64,000 nt of DNA, from NCBI RefSeq assembly GCF_000739575.1, contig NZ_BBJO01000001.1, positions 62,001 to 126,000 on the forward strand, read 5' to 3'. The position numbers were made by a program, and so were the translations under genes. Position 1 is the first letter of the stretch. Each line of letters starts with the position of its first letter. Shown here piece by piece: positions 26,526 to 34,437 of this stretch. Source of the DNA: Halobellus rufus (lineage in GTDB: Archaea > Halobacteriota > Halobacteria > Halobacteriales > Haloferacaceae). Below the pieces are notes generated by a model. The model was not told where the DNA came from and made no database searches. It saw only the letters and a list, made by a program, of their open reading frames with translations.

Positions 26526-27122
26526 CTACCCGGAGAACGAGCTGTAGGAGACGCTACCTTGATCGACGATGGTCTGGCTTTCGGGAACGTCTCCGTCCGG
26601 CGGCATACTCCCCTCGGCGGGACCGCCGGGTTCGCCGACGACGATCCGACCAACCATCCCCAGGGTCTTGTGTGGAATACAGAAGTAATCGTACGTGCCC
26701 GTGGTCTCAAACGTGTGTTCGTAGGTCGCGCCCTGTTCGCTAAGAATTTCGCTATTGAACGTTTCTGCTCCCTCGGGAATCCGATTTACCGAGGCTGAAC
26801 TCGTTCCTTCTTTATATGCGGTTGCCGAGTGGCTCCCACTCTGAATTTCGAATGTCACAGTTTCCCCGGATTCAATGAACAGACCGATCGGATCGAAATA
26901 ATACTCGCTCCCTTCAGTGACCATCATAACCGTATTCGAGGCCCCTGAGCCCTCAGTTGTTTCCTCTCCCGAACCGCCAGTCGTCTCCTCTGTGTCGGTT
27001 GTGTTCGGTTCACCGCCACCACTATCTCCGTTTCCTGAACTACTACATCCCGCGAGACTGGTCACGCCACCTGTTGCGAGAATTCCGGCTGACTTGAGGA
27101 CTTGTCGACGCTCCATACCCAC
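26526..27122 (-). CDS. Halocyanin / plastocyanin-like copper lipoprotein
   Basis: The 198-residue protein has a Tat signal (ERRQVLKSAG), a lipobox LAGC, and a Ser/Thr/Gly/Glu linker. The cupredoxin domain that follows carries GSHSATAY (first His) and DYFCIPHKTLGM (Cys, His, Met), the full type 1 copper set. It is a membrane-anchored electron carrier, a plausible donor to the CuA subunit at 15477-16199 or to the multicopper oxidase. The extra C-terminal tail after the copper loop is about 35 residues. A second ATG lies two codons later at 27116. Confidence 0.86.
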   Translation of the reverse strand: MGMERRQVLKSAGILATGGVTSLAGCSSSGNGDSGGGEPNTTDTEETTGGSGEETTEGSGASNTVMMVTEGSEYYFDPIGLFIESGETVTFEIQSGSHSATAYKEGTSSASVNRIPEGAETFNSEILSEQGATYEHTFETTGTYDYFCIPHKTLGMVGRIVVGEPGGPAEGSMPPDGDVPESQTIVDQGSVSYSSFSG

Positions 27123-27294
27123 TTATCAAACCCCCCGGTATAAGGGTCGAGGGCGGATTCCCAATACATAGGACACCGCCTTCATTTGACGTACCAAAGT
27201 CGCAAAGTCGGAGTGATGGCATTCTATCCGACAGGGGTCCATTTTTTATCCGATCTGCGAATCATCGTTCAGACCAATAACGACATCTGTCGAG

Positions 27295-28728
27295 GTGAGA
27301 CCGGTGGTTGATCCCGTTCTTGCGAGCCGTCTCCAGTTTGCACTCACTACGATCGTCCACATCATCTTCCCAGTGATGAGTATGGGTCTCGCCCCGTTTC
27401 TCATCTATTTCACATGGAAGGAGATCCGCACCAAACAACCAGTATACGAACAGCTCCGTCGGTTCTGGACCCGCATCTTTGCGGTCAGCTTCGTCGTTGG
27501 AACGGTGACCGGACTCGTCCTCGAGTTCGAATTCGGAACGAACTTCGCCACGTTCTCGACAACAGCTGGGGAGCTGTTCGGGGGACCACTCGCCCTCGAA
27601 GGGATGATGGCGTTCATGCTCGAAGCGACGTTCCTCGGGATCTTCGTCTTCGGACGAGACCGGGTGTCTGACCGGCTGTACTTCCTGTCGAGTATCGCTG
27701 TCGGGCTCGGCACGTGGCTCTCGGCCGTCTGGATCCTCATCGCGAACTCCTGGATGCAGACGCCGCGTGGGTTCGAAATCGTCGTGGAGAACGGCCAGCG
27801 AATTGTGAAGCTTACCGACCCGCTCGCAGCCTATCTCAATCCGAGGTTCCCCTATATGTTCATCCATATGCAGAACGCGGCCGTCGAGTCGGTCGCGCTC
27901 TTCATGGCCGGCGTTGCCGCCTACTACGTGTTCCGCCATCACGTCTGGGGCTACCCGATTGAACACATCGATGTTTGGGAGAAGACGCTCAAAATCACGC
28001 TCGTCGTCCTGCTCATCACGGCGCCACTGCAAGTGATTCAGGGTGATGAGTATGCCCGCCACGTCTCCGAAACCCAACCACAGAAATTCGCCGCGATGGA
28101 AGCCGTTTGGGAAACTGACTCCTACGTCCCCGAGTATATCGTCGCGTTCCCCACGGACGTTAATGACCTGCTGAACCCCCGTACAAAAGATCTCTTTGGC
28201 ATCGGCATCCCGGGTGGCGCATCCTGGCTCGCGAGCGGTGGAAACCCACAGGCTACGATACGCGGCCTCGAATCCTTCTCGACGAAAGCCCCACCTGTCG
28301 CGATCGTCTTCTGGGCGTTCCGGATTATGGTGGCGCTCGGCTTCTGGTTCATTCTGCTGGCCGTTTGGGGTGCCTATCGATGGTGGCGTGGGGAACTCTT
28401 CGAGGATGACCTGTTGCATAAGGCGTTGATGGCGTCGTCTCTCCTGGGATTCGTCGCCGTGGAGGTCGGCTGGATCGTCACCGAGGTCGGGCGACAACCG
28501 TGGGTCATTCAGGGAGTGATGAAGACGAGTGCCAGCGTCTCTCCAAACCTCACAGGCGCAAAAGCTACGTTCACACTCCTCGGATTCGTTACCGGGTACA
28601 TCCTGTTACTGGGCCTCTACACCTACGTCGTCGGTCGTATTATCCGGGCAGGGCCGCCATCGAAGGACGAACTCACGCAGAGTGATGGTGCCCGCGTCCC
28701 AGAGTCAGAGGTGACGTCCGGTGACTAG
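27295..28728 (+). CDS. cydA: Cytochrome bd oxidase subunit I
   Basis: The 477-residue quinol oxidase subunit binds the haems. The N-terminal TTIVHIIFPVMSMG carries a haem histidine. EFEFGTNF and the GRQPWVIQG motif are family markers. A GTG start gives VRPVVDPVLASRLQFALT, close to the first helix as usual. It overlaps cydB by 8 bases. Cytochrome bd works at low O2 and resists NO, which fits the NO reductase nearby. The protein lacks the long Q-loop insert of some bacteria, as seen from the length. Confidence 0.9.
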   Translation: MRPVVDPVLASRLQFALTTIVHIIFPVMSMGLAPFLIYFTWKEIRTKQPVYEQLRRFWTRIFAVSFVVGTVTGLVLEFEFGTNFATFSTTAGELFGGPLALEGMMAFMLEATFLGIFVFGRDRVSDRLYFLSSIAVGLGTWLSAVWILIANSWMQTPRGFEIVVENGQRIVKLTDPLAAYLNPRFPYMFIHMQNAAVESVALFMAGVAAYYVFRHHVWGYPIEHIDVWEKTLKITLVVLLITAPLQVIQGDEYARHVSETQPQKFAAMEAVWETDSYVPEYIVAFPTDVNDLLNPRTKDLFGIGIPGGASWLASGGNPQATIRGLESFSTKAPPVAIVFWAFRIMVALGFWFILLAVWGAYRWWRGELFEDDLLHKALMASSLLGFVAVEVGWIVTEVGRQPWVIQGVMKTSASVSPNLTGAKATFTLLGFVTGYILLLGLYTYVVGRIIRAGPPSKDELTQSDGARVPESEVTSGD

Positions 28729-29724
28729 CGTCGGATCGCTGGCCACGAAGCCACTGTTCGGACTGCCGCTCGCCGAGCTCTGGTTCGCGCTGCTGTTTTT
28801 CATCTTCGGGATGTTTCTCTTTCTCGACGGCTTCGACTTCGGCGTGGGCGTCCTGTTTGCGACCCGTGACGACGACCACGAGAAAGAACAGCTGTTAGCG
28901 GCTGTCGGGCCGTTCTGGGACGGGAACGAGGTCTGGCTCGTCGTCTTCGGTGGGGCGTTGTTCGCGGCGTTTCCGTCCGTTTACGCGAATCTCTTCAGCC
29001 GGTACTATCTGTTGATGTTCGCGATTCTAGCCGCACTCGGTCTCCGGGGGCTCGCCCCTGAAATGTACGAAGAGCGCGAAGATGACCGTTGGCGGACCCT
29101 CTGGGGCCACTCGTTCGTCATCGGGAGTACCGTGACGCCGTTTCTGCTGGGGCTGTTCGTGATGAACTGGCTGATCGGGGCGACTGGCCTCATCACCCCC
29201 GTAGGGTCTTAGGCGGTGTCACAGTCCTTGCTCTCACGATCGTCGACGGGGCGGCGTTCCTCGGACTGAAAACCCGCGGCAGGCTGCGAGATGAGATGCG
29301 GAAGTACGGTGTCCGAGCCGCCGTGGGTTATCTTGGTGGAGCGGTCATCACTCTGGGGGCGATATATGTGACCGAACCAGGGCTGCGCTCCTCGTTCCGG
29401 TCACCCCTCATCGTCGCACTTGTGATGCTCACTGCTACCCTGACGGGAATCTACGTCGTCGCGCTCCGTAGACGTCGGTATTACGCCGCGTTCGTGGCGA
29501 CAGCCGCACTCGTCTTCGGACTCGTAGGGCTCGTCGCAACCCTTCTGTTCCCCTTCGTCGATCGGACCGCAGGACTCACTATCCGAGAGGCGATCATCTC
29601 CACGCTTCCGCTCAATCTTATGTCGATAATGGCGAGCGTGCTGCTCCCAATCGTGCTCGTGTACTTTGTCGTGCTCTATTCCGCGTTCAGCGGACCAATC
29701 GATATGGAGGAAACATACCAATGA
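28721..29724 (+). pseudogene. cydB: Cytochrome bd oxidase subunit II, frameshifted
   Basis: The first part (GTG 28721 to a stop at 29210-29212) gives 163 residues with GFDFGVGVLF and FWDGNEVWLVVFGG, clear CydB signatures. The second part continues in another phase from about 29201 (VLGGVTVLALTIVDGAAFLGLKT) to TGA at 29724. One added base at the C-run 29196-29200 would join them into a protein of about 334 residues, the normal CydB length. Either the gene is broken, or reading slips on the C-run, or the sequence is wrong there. If broken, bd oxidase is inactive. Confidence 0.82.
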
Positions 29725-29821
29725 AACGATTTCAGATCCAACGAACGACCAGTGTATGGAGGAACAACATAGTGTCCAGGGGCTACAATACTTGGACTGC
29801 GTTCAACCGAGACCAAGTGCG

Positions 29822-30040
29822 ATGACTGCAACGCGTTCCTCTCCCGAACCGCAACTATTGTCTCGGATCATCGTAACATGGATTGAACTCACAATCGTCG
29901 GCCTCACAGGTGGAATCCTTGGGACAGCAGTTGGTGGGCCGCTCAGTCTAATCGCCTATCTCGTCACGACGCTTGTTTCGGTCGGGGTTCTTTTTTACAA
30001 CGTAAATGAATTGATTGAACGCCACGTTATATACAAGTGA
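29822..30040 (+). CDS. Small two-helix membrane protein after cydAB
   Basis: The 72-residue protein has a polar start (MTATRSSPEPQLL) and two hydrophobic helices (about 13-36 and 40-58), ending ELIERHVIYK. The start at 29822 is preferred over upstream ATGs at 29756 and 29666, which add residues without pattern. It follows cydB by about 100 bases. A CydX-like accessory role is imaginable but there is no sequence support. Confidence 0.5.
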   Translation: MTATRSSPEPQLLSRIIVTWIELTIVGLTGGILGTAVGGPLSLIAYLVTTLVSVGVLFYNVNELIERHVIYK

Positions 30041-30149
30041 AAAATAAGACAATGTTGAGCTTGGCCAATTCCTGTTCCGCGAAGATGCACACCATCGCCT
30101 CCAGTGGAGTAAACGAGTCGCTACCAGCTAATCGAGACTGTTCTATCTA

Positions 30150-31907
30150 ATGATATTATCACTAATACCACCGTTCGTGCCTGTATTGCTTGTTGCGATT
30201 CTTTCGCCATTATTCTCCCGTCGGACTAGTCATGCTCTCGGTCTGGTCGCGACTGCTGTCGTTGTACCGTACGTATGGCTCCTCCCAGAGGGTGCACTTA
30301 TATCTGGAAGTTTATTCGGCTTTTCGACCATTTTCCTGTACGTCGACTCATTCACTCGATTGATGGGCGGTATCTTCGCATTCATTGGCTCAATCGGCAT
30401 TATCTATTCATATGCGAGTGATGCCGATACCGTTCAGACAGCATTTGCCCTCAGTTACGTTGGAACTAGCATTGGGGCCGTGTTCGCAGGTGATTGGTTG
30501 ACGCTTGTTTTCTTTGTGGAGTTAATGTCGGTCGGAAGTACGCTACTTGTCTGGTATTACGGCGGCCGGGCGGTTCGAGCGGGCTTCCGGTATGCACTCT
30601 GGCATGGAATTGGTGGGAGCCTGTTATTGGCAGCGATCGCTTGGCAATACGCAACTGTTAATTCGTTTTTGTTTACTGCGGCTGATGGCATCGTCGGTAC
30701 TGTCCCTCAAGTGCTGGCTGTCGTGGGTGTCGGCACTATGGTCGGATTTATTGGCCTCCACACGTGGCTCCCTGACACATATCCTAAGCCCCACATCGCT
30801 GCGAGCGTTTTTCTCTGTGTTTATACGACGAAAACGGGAGTCTATGTGATGTATCGAATTTTTCCGGACGGACAGCTCGCAGTTGCCTATATGGGTGGCG
30901 GAATGGCCGTCTTCGGGGCATTTATGGCTCTGATGCAGAGTGATATGCGACGGCTTCTCTCCTATCATATTCAATCACAGGTCGGGTACATGATAGCAGG
31001 GGTTGGAATTGGAACAACACTCGCCACCGCTGGTGCATTCGGTCACGTCTTCAATCACATCCTCTACAAGAGCCTCTTGTTTATGACCGTCGGCGTCGTA
31101 ATTTATCGAACTGGCGAAGAAAGTCTGAAACGCGTCGGCGGGCTCGCGAGAAAGTTACCAGTAACGACGGTAGCCTTTTCTATCGCGGCACTTTCAATCG
31201 CAGGATTCCCAGGCTTTAACGGGTTCGTCAGCAAAGGGATGGTTCTATCAGCCGCCGAGTACGAGGAGATGGAGACTCTCTGGTGGTTATTGATACTGGG
31301 CGGCGTAGGAACGTTCCTATCGTTTATCAAACTGGGCTATTATGTGTTTTTCCACGGCGACTACGACGGGGAGATCTACGACGCAACCCGAGGACAGAAA
31401 GTTGCGATGGCGATTGTAGCAGGCCTGTGTGTGATCTTCGGAGTGTACCCCAGTGGATTGTTCAGTATCATCCCCTTTGGGTCAGAGATTCATTATGAAA
31501 CATTCACCTTGGGTCATATCAGTGAGGGTCTTGAGCTTGCGATAGCAGGTATTCTTGGATTTGCTATCTTACGTCGGCCACTCAAGCGAATTGGCCGCAT
31601 TCCAGATTTCGACGATATTTACAATCCCGCCGTTTTCTTTGGGACCAAAGCAATAGTACATGGAGTCACCAACTCATTTGCTCGCATCGATCAATTTATG
31701 GTGCGTCTCACCACAGGGACTCGATGGCTCCTTACTAATCCCGAGTTAGGAGTCAGACGTATCACAGCCTTTGTGAAACAATCAGACACTGCTAAGCCTC
31801 TGGACAAAGATGTAACACCAGGTACTTTTAGAGCAGGTATTGGCCAATCAATTGCCACTATTGTATTAGTCCTTGCACTTATGTTGTTTGTATTGCTATT
31901 CAGTTAA
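30150..31907 (+). CDS. MrpD/NuoL-type proton-conducting antiporter subunit, orphan
   Basis: The 585-residue protein has about fourteen helices with the antiporter-subunit motifs: FVELMSVGSTLLVWYY (key glutamate), FIGLHTWLPDTYPKPHIAAS (key lysine and histidine region), SYHIQSQVGYM, FNHILYKSLLFMTVG and GFPGFNGFVSKG. These lie in the conserved core shared by Mrp antiporters and complex I. It has no other mrp genes beside it, although Mrp normally needs several subunits. Codon use is more AT-rich than its neighbours, hinting at separate origin. Confidence 0.85.
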   Translation: MILSLIPPFVPVLLVAILSPLFSRRTSHALGLVATAVVVPYVWLLPEGALISGSLFGFSTIFLYVDSFTRLMGGIFAFIGSIGIIYSYASDADTVQTAFALSYVGTSIGAVFAGDWLTLVFFVELMSVGSTLLVWYYGGRAVRAGFRYALWHGIGGSLLLAAIAWQYATVNSFLFTAADGIVGTVPQVLAVVGVGTMVGFIGLHTWLPDTYPKPHIAASVFLCVYTTKTGVYVMYRIFPDGQLAVAYMGGGMAVFGAFMALMQSDMRRLLSYHIQSQVGYMIAGVGIGTTLATAGAFGHVFNHILYKSLLFMTVGVVIYRTGEESLKRVGGLARKLPVTTVAFSIAALSIAGFPGFNGFVSKGMVLSAAEYEEMETLWWLLILGGVGTFLSFIKLGYYVFFHGDYDGEIYDATRGQKVAMAIVAGLCVIFGVYPSGLFSIIPFGSEIHYETFTLGHISEGLELAIAGILGFAILRRPLKRIGRIPDFDDIYNPAVFFGTKAIVHGVTNSFARIDQFMVRLTTGTRWLLTNPELGVRRITAFVKQSDTAKPLDKDVTPGTFRAGIGQSIATIVLVLALMLFVLLFS

Positions 31908-32027
31908 CGTTGGATAAGGTATTACGATTCTCAATGCGTGCATAGATGAGCTTGGCACCCATAGCGGCGAACAGCTTCTGGAGTTACAGTCGACAGTATT
32001 ATCAATTCCACGGATGAGCTTCCAAGT

Positions 32028-32102
32028 GCTCCGTTGGTGTAGCTCGGCCAATCATCTCGGCATCTCACGCCGAGGACCGAGGTTCAAATCCTCGACGGAG
32101 CA
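32028..32102 (+). tRNA. tRNA-Glu (anticodon CTC)
   Basis: A complete cloverleaf of 75 bases can be folded. The acceptor arms GCTCCGT and ACGGAGC pair fully, with discriminator A. The anticodon stem TCGGC/GCCGA encloses a loop with CTC at 34-36, and the T arm GAGG-TTCAAAT-CCTC closes well. No CCA is encoded. tRNA genes are common integration sites, and an IS6 element sits 172 bases downstream. Confidence 0.92.
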
Positions 32103-32273
32103 TCTACGTTTCTACCTACAATCGCCTCTGATCAGACAAACCACGAATACGATGCCGGTGTCTCCGAATCCCAGTCGTCATTCACAACATGGGGCACGTC
32201 TCTGGCGAAACTCCAGACGGGTAGTCCGGTGGTCGTACTATCTGCGGCTATCCCTTGTCAGTCTCCCCTCCTC

Positions 32274-32969
32274 GGCAGTGTTCAGATAAGGATGAAGGCC
32301 GAGGCGGTTCGATTTGATAGTACTCTATGCCAGAAATCGACCGCGTCGACGGAGATACTAACTGGATCGACTTGGGATTTGTGGAGCGAGAAGTGACACC
32401 GAAGCCGCTGATGAAGCTCAGTATCCAGCTTCACTCCGCTAAATCGTCAATTTCGGATACTGTATCTATTTTAGAGGATTCCGATATCGAACTGGTGCGC
32501 TCGACCATCCACAACTGGGTGCAGAAAGCCAATTTACAGCCAATCGATGGGAAGAAGCTGGATCACGTCGCGATCGACGAATCCGTGATCCAACTCAACG
32601 ATCAGCGCTTCTGGCTGTACGCCGCCGTCAATTCCGATACCAACAAATTCCTCCACGTGCGACTGTTTCCAGCCCGAAGAATGGCGTTGACCGAACAGTT
32701 TCTCGCGGAACTGCGTGCGAAACACACTCTCGACGACGCCGTGTTTCTCGTCGACGGAGCGCCGTGGCTTCACGCCGCACTCGACCGCCACGGCCTCCGC
32801 TTCGAGCACGAAACACACGGCGACCGCAATCCGGTTGAACGTGTCTTCAAAGAACTAAAACGGCGAACCAACCAGTTAGAAATTATTTTCGCCACGTCTC
32901 CGCATCCGCTGGGGAATCTTGGCTTCAAACCCACACCTTCGTGCGGAATCAGCTAATCTGAACAATGCC
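32274..32969 (+). mobile_element. IS6-family insertion sequence with terminal repeats and target duplication
   Basis: The left end GGCAGTGTTCAGATAA (32274-32289) and the right end, read on the other strand as GGCATTGTTCAGATTA (32954-32969), are imperfect inverted repeats. Flanks 32265-32273 and 32970-32978 both read CCCCTCCTC, giving an 8-bp (arguably 9-bp) target duplication as expected for IS6. The element is 696 bp and holds one frameshifted transposase. The preserved duplication means the insertion is recent or unselected. It sits just upstream of the gene at 32991. Confidence 0.85.
32327..32961 (+). pseudogene. IS6-family transposase, frameshifted near the C-terminus
   Basis: The DDE transposase shows LDHVAIDESVIQL (first Asp), DAVFLVDGAPW (second Asp) and HGDRNPVERVFKELKRRT (Glu). 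After the last motif the frame degenerates at 32876-32877. One added base there would restore NYFRHVSASAGESWLQTHTFVRNQL and a stop at 32959-32961, matching family C-termini. As sequenced, the product stops at 32956 with an altered tail of about 27 residues. All catalytic residues precede the shift, so activity is uncertain rather than excluded. Confidence 0.82.
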
Positions 32970-32990
32970 CCCCTCCTCACATCACCAGAC

Positions 32991-33416
32991 ATGAGCAAGG
33001 CCAGTAATCCGCTTACTCGCTGGAAATCCAGATTAGAACGAAGTACCGTCACGGAACTCGCTACTATCACTAGCCCAACCACTGTCATCCTCGTACTGGG
33101 GGTTGTATTGTTCTCATTCCCACTGAGACTGCTCGGTTGGCTCTCGTGTGGTCTGCTCGGATTCCTTGCTGCAGTGGCCTCGGGTCGAATGTCGAACATC
33201 AACTACGGCCTCGTTGACTGGCCTCGCCCTGCGACAACAGTCGACGTAGCGGTCAATGGAATCGCATACAATAGTGTGCTAGTGCTTGGAATCGGTCTCG
33301 CTCAGGTGGTGTGGATTGCCTCGGATAATATACTGCTCGGCGTTGCAATCGGGGCAATACTGCCGTCTTGGTTTCTCAAACATATTCACCTTCTCGTGTT
33401 TTTGGGTGAGGAGTGA
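32991..33416 (+). CDS. Hypothetical membrane protein, 141 residues
   Basis: The protein begins with a polar stretch (MSKASNPLTRWKSRLERSTVTEL) and has four hydrophobic segments, the first two (about 28-60) nearly continuous and the last two at about 85-125. The text NYGLVDWPRPATTVDVAVNG is distinctive, but I do not recognise a family. The IS6 element is inserted 22 bases before its start and probably separates it from its native promoter. Confidence 0.55.
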   Translation: MSKASNPLTRWKSRLERSTVTELATITSPTTVILVLGVVLFSFPLRLLGWLSCGLLGFLAAVASGRMSNINYGLVDWPRPATTVDVAVNGIAYNSVLVLGIGLAQVVWIASDNILLGVAIGAILPSWFLKHIHLLVFLGEE

Positions 33417-33721
33417 CGCTCTCTGAGCATCCCGTTATCGAGAGATACGCGCCGCCGAACTGCTTGGCATTGTACGCCCGTAGATAAGAGACAGAATCGC
33501 CTGACTGTCCGAGAATCATAGGCCGCTCCGAGCACAACTCAAGTACGTCGACGATTCCAATGAAGATCAGCTTGCTCTCGCCTGACTCCTAATTCTGCCA
33601 CGACACCTCAACCGGCGGGTTGTGCGTCTATGGGTGGAGGCGAACGTTAGAATCACCTCGGGCAAGTTACGAAAACCGATGAAAATATCCACCTTCCGCT
33701 CGTCAAATCCGTTACGCGGCT
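33417..33721. other. 305-base gap, nothing recognised
   Basis: No frame of note, no strong repeat. The sequence precedes the RdfA gene and probably holds its promoter, but no clear TATA box stands out. Confidence 0.35.
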
Positions 33722-34321
33722 ATGTGCAAGGTTGAGCGGATCATCGAGAAACACGATCTCCCTGATTTAAACGAGGAGCTTCGCCGCCGGCATCGCGGTG
33801 GTGCCAGCCTTCGTGACCTTGAGAAATTCATCAATAAACGGGTTCTCGAACGGTCCTTGCTCAAATCGGAAGTGGCTCTTATCGGAGATACTGAAAGTAT
33901 CTATCAAATCCTCCAGGGAGACGACATCGGGTCCGGACGTCGGGCAGAGATTCGTTCACAGCTCGATCAGGCTGGTCCTCCCGTAAGTAACGTTGAAGAT
34001 GACTTCGTATCTCATCAGACCGTAAAACGCCACCTGCAGAATTGCTTGGATGTGGACACAAAACGACGGGCTCAGATCACGCTTGACGACGCCGAGGATA
34101 CTGTCGCGTGGGCGCAGTCACGCAATCTTTCGGTGATCGAAAACACACTCAACAGGCTTCATAATGCGGGACTTATCGATGCCAGTAACGTCGACGTCAC
34201 CCAGTCGATTAGGGTCACGTGCGAAAAGACCGGGAAAACGTTCCATCTCAGAGAATTTCTCAAGCAGGGAGGTTGTGATCGCGACGGATCAACGAATGAC
34301 ACCAACGCAAACAGTAGCTGA
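33722..34321 (+). CDS. rdfA: Rod-determining factor RdfA-like protein
   Basis: The 199-residue protein has the RdfA family start CKVERIIEKHDLPDLNEELRRRHRG, followed by SLRDLEKFINKRVLERSLL, DFVSHQTVKRHLQNCLDV and a C-terminal winged-helix-like part (SVIENTLNRLHNAGLID). In Haloferax, RdfA is needed for rod shape. The biochemical role is not known to me. Genes of this family commonly precede an SMC-related gene, as here. The spacing is 116 bases on the same strand. The last 20 residues are polar and likely disordered. Confidence 0.8.
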   Translation: MCKVERIIEKHDLPDLNEELRRRHRGGASLRDLEKFINKRVLERSLLKSEVALIGDTESIYQILQGDDIGSGRRAEIRSQLDQAGPPVSNVEDDFVSHQTVKRHLQNCLDVDTKRRAQITLDDAEDTVAWAQSRNLSVIENTLNRLHNAGLIDASNVDVTQSIRVTCEKTGKTFHLREFLKQGGCDRDGSTNDTNANSS

Positions 34322-34437
34322 CACACATAATCGAAGCTACCAACTGAGGCAGGTATTCGTATTCTGATCTCGATTCACGACTAGTACCCCGTTGCGACTA
34401 AGTAACCAACCCTGGATAATTGACTTACTCAGAACCT

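Noticed and set aside
27262-28497. 411-codon open frame on the minus strand
   Set aside because: It lies opposite cydA, is highly charged without hydrophobic core, and is a typical shadow frame in GC-rich DNA.
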